NCBI GenBank assembly: GCA_035508495.1
Contig: DATJMX010000001.1
Location: forward strand, 167,734 to 231,733
DNA: 64,000 bases
Origin: Candidatus Binataceae bacterium
Lineage (GTDB): Bacteria > Desulfobacterota > Binatia > Binatales > Binataceae
Direction: 5' to 3'
Shown: piece by piece, positions 60,446-64,000 of the stretch
How positions within the stretch are numbered: position 1 is the stretch's first letter
Layout of the letters: each line of letters opens with the position of its first letter
Program-made: the position numbers and the translations under genes
Notes under the pieces: model-generated
Databases searched by the model: none
What the model saw: only the letters and a program-made list of their open reading frames with translations
Told to the model about the DNA's origin: nothing

Positions 60446-63283
60446 ATGGCAATTACCCAGACCAACGCAACGGTGAACCAAGCGCCCGCAGATTCAAAAC
60501 CAGCCGTCGCCGAGGCAAACGCCGAGCGCGCGCGGCTCCGGGATTGCCAGGAATCCAAAGTGCCATGGAAGAAGTGGGGGCCCTACCTGAGTGAACGACA
60601 GTGGGGAACCGTTCGCGAAGACTATAGCGAGAATGGAGACGCCTGGAACTTTTTCACCCACGATCATGCTCGCTCGCGCGCGTATCGCTGGGGCGAGGAC
60701 GGCATCGCCGGGATCTCCGACGACAAACAGCACCTCTGCTTCGCGCTCGCTCTGTGGAACGGCAAGGATCCGATTCTCAAGGAGCGGCTCTTTGGATTGA
60801 CCAATAGCGAAGGCAATCACGGCGAGGACGTGAAAGAGTACTACTTCTATCTCGACAACACGCCGACCCACTCGTACATGAAGTACCTCTACAAATACCC
60901 GCAGGCGGCCTACCCCTATGCCGACCTGGTGGAGACGAACCGCCGGCGGACCCGCAACGACATGGAGTACGAGCTGCTCGATACCGGCGTCTTTAATGAC
61001 GACCGCTATTTCGACGTCTTTGTGGAGTATGCCAAAGCCGATCCGGAAGATATCTTGGTGCGGATCACGGCAGTCAACCGGGGACCGGAGCCGGCAGAAC
61101 TGCATCTCCTGCCGACCCTGTGGTTCCGCAACGACTGGGCGTCGTGGATCGCCGAATCCAGCAGAGCGGCCGAAAAACCGAACCTCAGGCAGATCGAGGC
61201 GCCGGCGGGCACAAGCGCGGTCGCCGCAAGCCACACACCGTTAGGTGAATTTATCCTTTTCTGCGAGGGCGAGGTGCCGCTGCTCTTCACCGATAACACA
61301 ACGAACCACGAACGGCTTTTCCCCGGGCAAAAGAACGAGAGCCCTTACGTCAAGGACGGCATCAACGATTGCGTGGTACAGAACAAGCAGGGCGCAGTAG
61401 ACCCCGAAAAGCAGGGCACCAAGGCGGCTGCGCACTATCGAGTGACGATTGATCCCGGGCAGTCGGCGACCCTGCGGCTGCGCCTGACGCGCCAGTTCGC
61501 TGCCGCTAAGAGTGGGAAAACCAACCTGGCCTCCTTCGGCGCGGAGTTTGACCAGACCCTGGCCGCGCGCTTGCAGGAGACGGACGAGTTCTACCGCTCC
61601 GTGACCCCGCCTTCGATCTCCGCGGACGCGGCCAGCGTAATGCGCCAGGCCATCGCGGGCATGCTCTGGAGCAAGCAGTTCTTCTTCTTCGACGGTGACA
61701 ACTGGCTTGACGAGCACCGGTCCAACCCTCTGCATACCGGATATCGAAATTCCCGGAACTCGGAGTGGTTCCACATGCTGAACGAGGACGTCATCTCGAT
61801 GCCCGACAAGTGGGAGTACCCGTGGTACGCCGCCTGGGACTTGGCCTTCCACACGCTGCCGCTCTCGATCGTGGACCCGGACTTCGCCAAGCAGCAGATG
61901 GAAATGATGCTCCGCGGGGTCTACCAGCACCCCAGCGGCGCGATGCCCGCCTATGAGTGGAACTTCAGCGACGTGAACCCTCCAGTCCACGCTTGGGCGA
62001 CCATGTTCCTCAATCGCACCGAGCAGGCCCTGCGCGGCGAGACGGACGTGGACTTCCTCAAATCGGCGTTCAACAAGCTCTTGTTGAACTTTACCTGGTG
62101 GGTGAACCGCAAGGACCGGTTCGGTAAGAATGTGTTCGAGGGCGGCTTTCTAGGCTTGGACAACATCGGCATCTTCGACCGGAGCGCGCCGCTCCCCACC
62201 GGCGGCCATCTTGAGCAGGCAGACGGCACGGCCTGGATGGCCTTGTTCAGCCAGAACATGTTGGAGCTTGCGAGTGAGCTCGCCGTCCACGACCCCGCCT
62301 ACGAAGACATGTTCGTGAAGTTCGCAGAGCACTTCGTCTATATCGCCAATGCAATCAACCGTCCCGGTCAGGACGGTCTGTGGGACGAAGAGGACGGTTT
62401 CTACTACGACCTGTTGCGGCTCCCAGACGGCAGCGCCAGGCGGCTCAAAGTGCGCTCGATGGTGGGGCTGCTGCCCCTGTGTGCCACCTCGATAATCGAG
62501 GCTCGGCAGCGGGAGCGCGCTCCGCGGGGGATGGCTCAGATTCTCCAACGCCTGCGGCGGATGCCTGAACTGCTGGAGTCCATCCATCCCACGGGCCCAG
62601 GACACTTTGGCGTGGCGGAGCGGGGGATCATGGCCTTGGTCAACCCGGAGCGCCTTCGCCGGATCCTCACGAAGATGCTCGACGAGAACGAGTTCCTTAG
62701 CCCCTACGGCATCCGCTCGCTCTCCAAATTCCACCAACAACACCCATACGTCTTCAATGTGGAAGGCCAGGAGTTCCGGGTGGACTACCTGCCGGCCGAA
62801 TCGAACACCGGCATGTTCGGCGGCAACTCCAACTGGCGGGGACCGATCTGGATGCCGGTGAACGGCCTCATCATCCGGGCACTGCAGAGCTTTTACCTCT
62901 ATTACGGCGATAACTTCAAAATTGAATGTCCCACCGGCTCCGGCAAGATGATGAACCTCTTCGAGGTGTCGAAGGAGATCGCGGATCGGCTGAGCCGAAT
63001 CTTCCTGCGCGACGAGGCTGGCAGACGCCCGGTGTATGGAGGCACGGAAAAGTTCCAGTCCGATCCCCACTGGCGCGACCACATTCTTTTCTATGAATAC
63101 TTCCACGGCGACAACGGTGCCGGCTTGGGCGCCAGCCATCAGACAGGCTGGACGGGTCTCGTGGCCACAATCATCCAGCTCTACGGCCTTCTGGATTCCA
63201 AGCGGTACCTGGAAGGGGGCGTGCGGGCCGCGTTCAAGGACAAAGCCCAAGTTGGGTCGAGCCACACGGCTAACTCAGCTTAA
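60446..63283 (+). CDS. Large GH63-like glucosidase
   Basis: A 945-residue (alpha/alpha)6-barrel hydrolase related to GH63/MGH1-type glucosidases, found in bacteria and archaea. The N-terminal beta-sandwich region has SENGDAWNFFTHDHARSRAY and ERLFGLTNSEGNHGEDVKEY; the catalytic barrel carries WYAAWDLAFHTLPLS (about residue 460), MPAYEWNFSDVNPPVHAWA, FLGLDNIGIFDRS (about 567) and NWRGPIWMPVNGLI (about 797), ending HQTGWTGLVATIIQLYG. The expected activity is hydrolysis of an alpha-glucosidic bond, perhaps in trehalose- or glucosylglycerol-like sugars. No signal peptide is seen. Codon use looks different from the flanking genes, so it may be acquired. A frameshifted membrane gene follows it by 3 bp. 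Confidence 0.82.
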   Translation: MAITQTNATVNQAPADSKPAVAEANAERARLRDCQESKVPWKKWGPYLSERQWGTVREDYSENGDAWNFFTHDHARSRAYRWGEDGIAGISDDKQHLCFALALWNGKDPILKERLFGLTNSEGNHGEDVKEYYFYLDNTPTHSYMKYLYKYPQAAYPYADLVETNRRRTRNDMEYELLDTGVFNDDRYFDVFVEYAKADPEDILVRITAVNRGPEPAELHLLPTLWFRNDWASWIAESSRAAEKPNLRQIEAPAGTSAVAASHTPLGEFILFCEGEVPLLFTDNTTNHERLFPGQKNESPYVKDGINDCVVQNKQGAVDPEKQGTKAAAHYRVTIDPGQSATLRLRLTRQFAAAKSGKTNLASFGAEFDQTLAARLQETDEFYRSVTPPSISADAASVMRQAIAGMLWSKQFFFFDGDNWLDEHRSNPLHTGYRNSRNSEWFHMLNEDVISMPDKWEYPWYAAWDLAFHTLPLSIVDPDFAKQQMEMMLRGVYQHPSGAMPAYEWNFSDVNPPVHAWATMFLNRTEQALRGETDVDFLKSAFNKLLLNFTWWVNRKDRFGKNVFEGGFLGLDNIGIFDRSAPLPTGGHLEQADGTAWMALFSQNMLELASELAVHDPAYEDMFVKFAEHFVYIANAINRPGQDGLWDEEDGFYYDLLRLPDGSARRLKVRSMVGLLPLCATSIIEARQRERAPRGMAQILQRLRRMPELLESIHPTGPGHFGVAERGIMALVNPERLRRILTKMLDENEFLSPYGIRSLSKFHQQHPYVFNVEGQEFRVDYLPAESNTGMFGGNSNWRGPIWMPVNGLIIRALQSFYLYYGDNFKIECPTGSGKMMNLFEVSKEIADRLSRIFLRDEAGRRPVYGGTEKFQSDPHWRDHILFYEYFHGDNGAGLGASHQTGWTGLVATIIQLYGLLDSKRYLEGGVRAAFKDKAQVGSSHTANSA

Positions 63284-63286
63284 AAC

Positions 63287-63797
63287 TTGAAAATCGCTTT
63301 CTCCCGTGATTCCGTTCTACCGGCGATTGTCATCCTGGTGCTTGTTGCGGCGCTACCGTTCGCGGTCTGGGAGTTCATCCAGACTGGCGAATTTTACCTG
63401 TTGTCGCACCGCTTCTGGCCCGACCTCGTCGCGCGGTTCCACGGACCTGGCCGAATGCGGTTCATCTTGCAGCCGACGATCGCGATCATCCTCGGTGCGC
63501 GCGACGGCGTGAAAGACCGCCGTGCGGGCAATCAGCCTTTCTTGTGAGGACTCTGTCTCATCCGGCTGACCGACCCGGGCTCCTGCGCAGCGCTCTCGCT
63601 TCAGTGCGCAACCTCGTCACGATTGCGATTCTTCTCGACGTTATCGCACAACTTCTGATCTTCCGTATGGTACATCCCGGCGCCGCCTTAGTGCTTGGAC
63701 GGTGCTGATTGCCTTGCCCTACGCTGCATCGCGCGGCTGGACAAACCGCATCGCGCGATCGCGTAGCAAACGCTTTTGTACTGCTGAAGCGGACTGA
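63287..63797 (+). pseudogene. Frameshifted small membrane protein gene after the glucosidase
   Basis: The first frame (MKIAFSRDSVLPAIVILVLV then FWPDLVARFHGPGRMRFILQ and IIGARDGV-like AIILGARDGV) stops at 63547 after NQPFL. A second frame carries PADRPGLLRSALASVRNLV and TIAILLDVIAQLLIFRMVH and PGAALVLG, and a third completes VLIALPYAASRGWTNRIARS. Joined, they form one multi-pass membrane protein, so at least two one-base shifts have broken the gene or the sequence has errors. It starts 3 bp after the glucosidase stop, so it was likely co-transcribed. Confidence 0.6.
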
Positions 63798-63839
63798 GGC
63801 AGGAGCCAAAATCTAAGATCCATGTTTACCTGAAAGCGA

Positions 63840-64000
63840 CACTCACACCTGGCGATCACGGGTAACGAGATCTCTCAGGTAATCGGGACTACCCGCGAGG
63901 TTAAGCTGTTTACGAGCTACATGAAGGTGTGGGTGAAGCTTGTTGATGAATGGCAGTTGATCGCGCGTCACGTCGGGGCGATTGAGAGGACGATGCTGTA
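63840..64000 (+). pseudogene. SnoaL/DUF4440-like fragment at the window edge
   Basis: The frame reads HLAITGNEI, then REVKLFTSYMKVWVKLVDEW and QLIARHVGAIERTML, the end of a SnoaL-like/DUF4440 cone-fold domain; WxLxARHVG is typical. An in-frame stop lies just upstream of 63840 and the likely N-terminal part (KIHVY) is in another frame, so the gene looks frameshifted. It continues beyond the right edge. Confidence 0.4.

Overview
The window looks like chromosomal DNA of a GC-rich, probably soil-dwelling bacterium with a catabolic lifestyle. The gene set (class III CoA-transferases, MaoC/FlK hot-dog enzymes, VOC and PNPOx-fold proteins, Rieske oxygenases, a P450, a bacterial deoxyhypusine-synthase-like protein and NtrBC) fits deltaproteobacterial-grade lineages such as Candidatus Binatota. 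That placement is an inference; the window has no rRNA or ribosomal protein gene.

Left part (1-37.7 kb) reads as core genome with a few scars. It opens with the right end of a Mu-like prophage (gp28-like terminase, gp29-like portal) that stops after the portal. Next come a VOC protein, a free-standing RNA polymerase alpha C-terminal domain protein, two convergent related small membrane proteins (one frameshifted), a type-B carboxylesterase and an MFS transporter. Then follow thiE-ntrC-ntrB, a lytic transglycosylase, a PAS histidine kinase, moeA, ispF, an FmdB protein and a TatD hydrolase. A complete ECF transporter operon (S, fused A1A2, T) sits at 19.0-22.3 kb. From 23.6 to 28.6 kb are YciI, two CoA-transferases, an SMP-30 protein and an M24 peptidase. 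A head-to-tail block of 11 minus-strand genes fills 29.1-36.3 kb: lipoprotein, hot-dog dehydratase, FlK-type thioesterase, HCCA isomerase-like, c-type cytochrome lipoprotein, HIT, dCMP deaminase, S2P protease, SAM hydrolase, deoxyhypusine-synthase-like, potassium channel. An AI-2E permease and tRNA-Gly(CCC) follow. Dispersed palindromes with the core CCTCTCC/GGAGAGG lie between several of these genes.

Right part (37.7-64 kb), beyond the tRNA, looks accessory. It has long non-coding stretches, many broken genes, no CCTCTCC palindromes that I saw, and more lineage-specific content. It holds a 1276-residue double-cyclase-like/AAA/TPR regulator, a CYTH-like protein with a secreted partner, and a TetR-led oxygenase cluster (two Rieske oxygenases, PNPOx-fold, ThuA-like, VOC remnant, NIPSNAP, P450). 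Further right are an orphan contractile tail sheath gene beside an excisionase-like HTH gene, a universal stress protein with two tiny companions, two secreted beta-propellers, a c-type cytochrome, a large GH63-like glucosidase and several frameshifted remnants.

The items most worth a second look are the free-standing alpha-CTD with its small membrane neighbours, the orphan tail sheath, the CYTH-like/secreted pair, the oxygenase cluster with its candidate operator, the probable heteromeric CoA-transferase, and a 66-bp repeat near the stress-protein genes. Start codons were chosen by eye; functions are assigned from recognised motifs without database searches.
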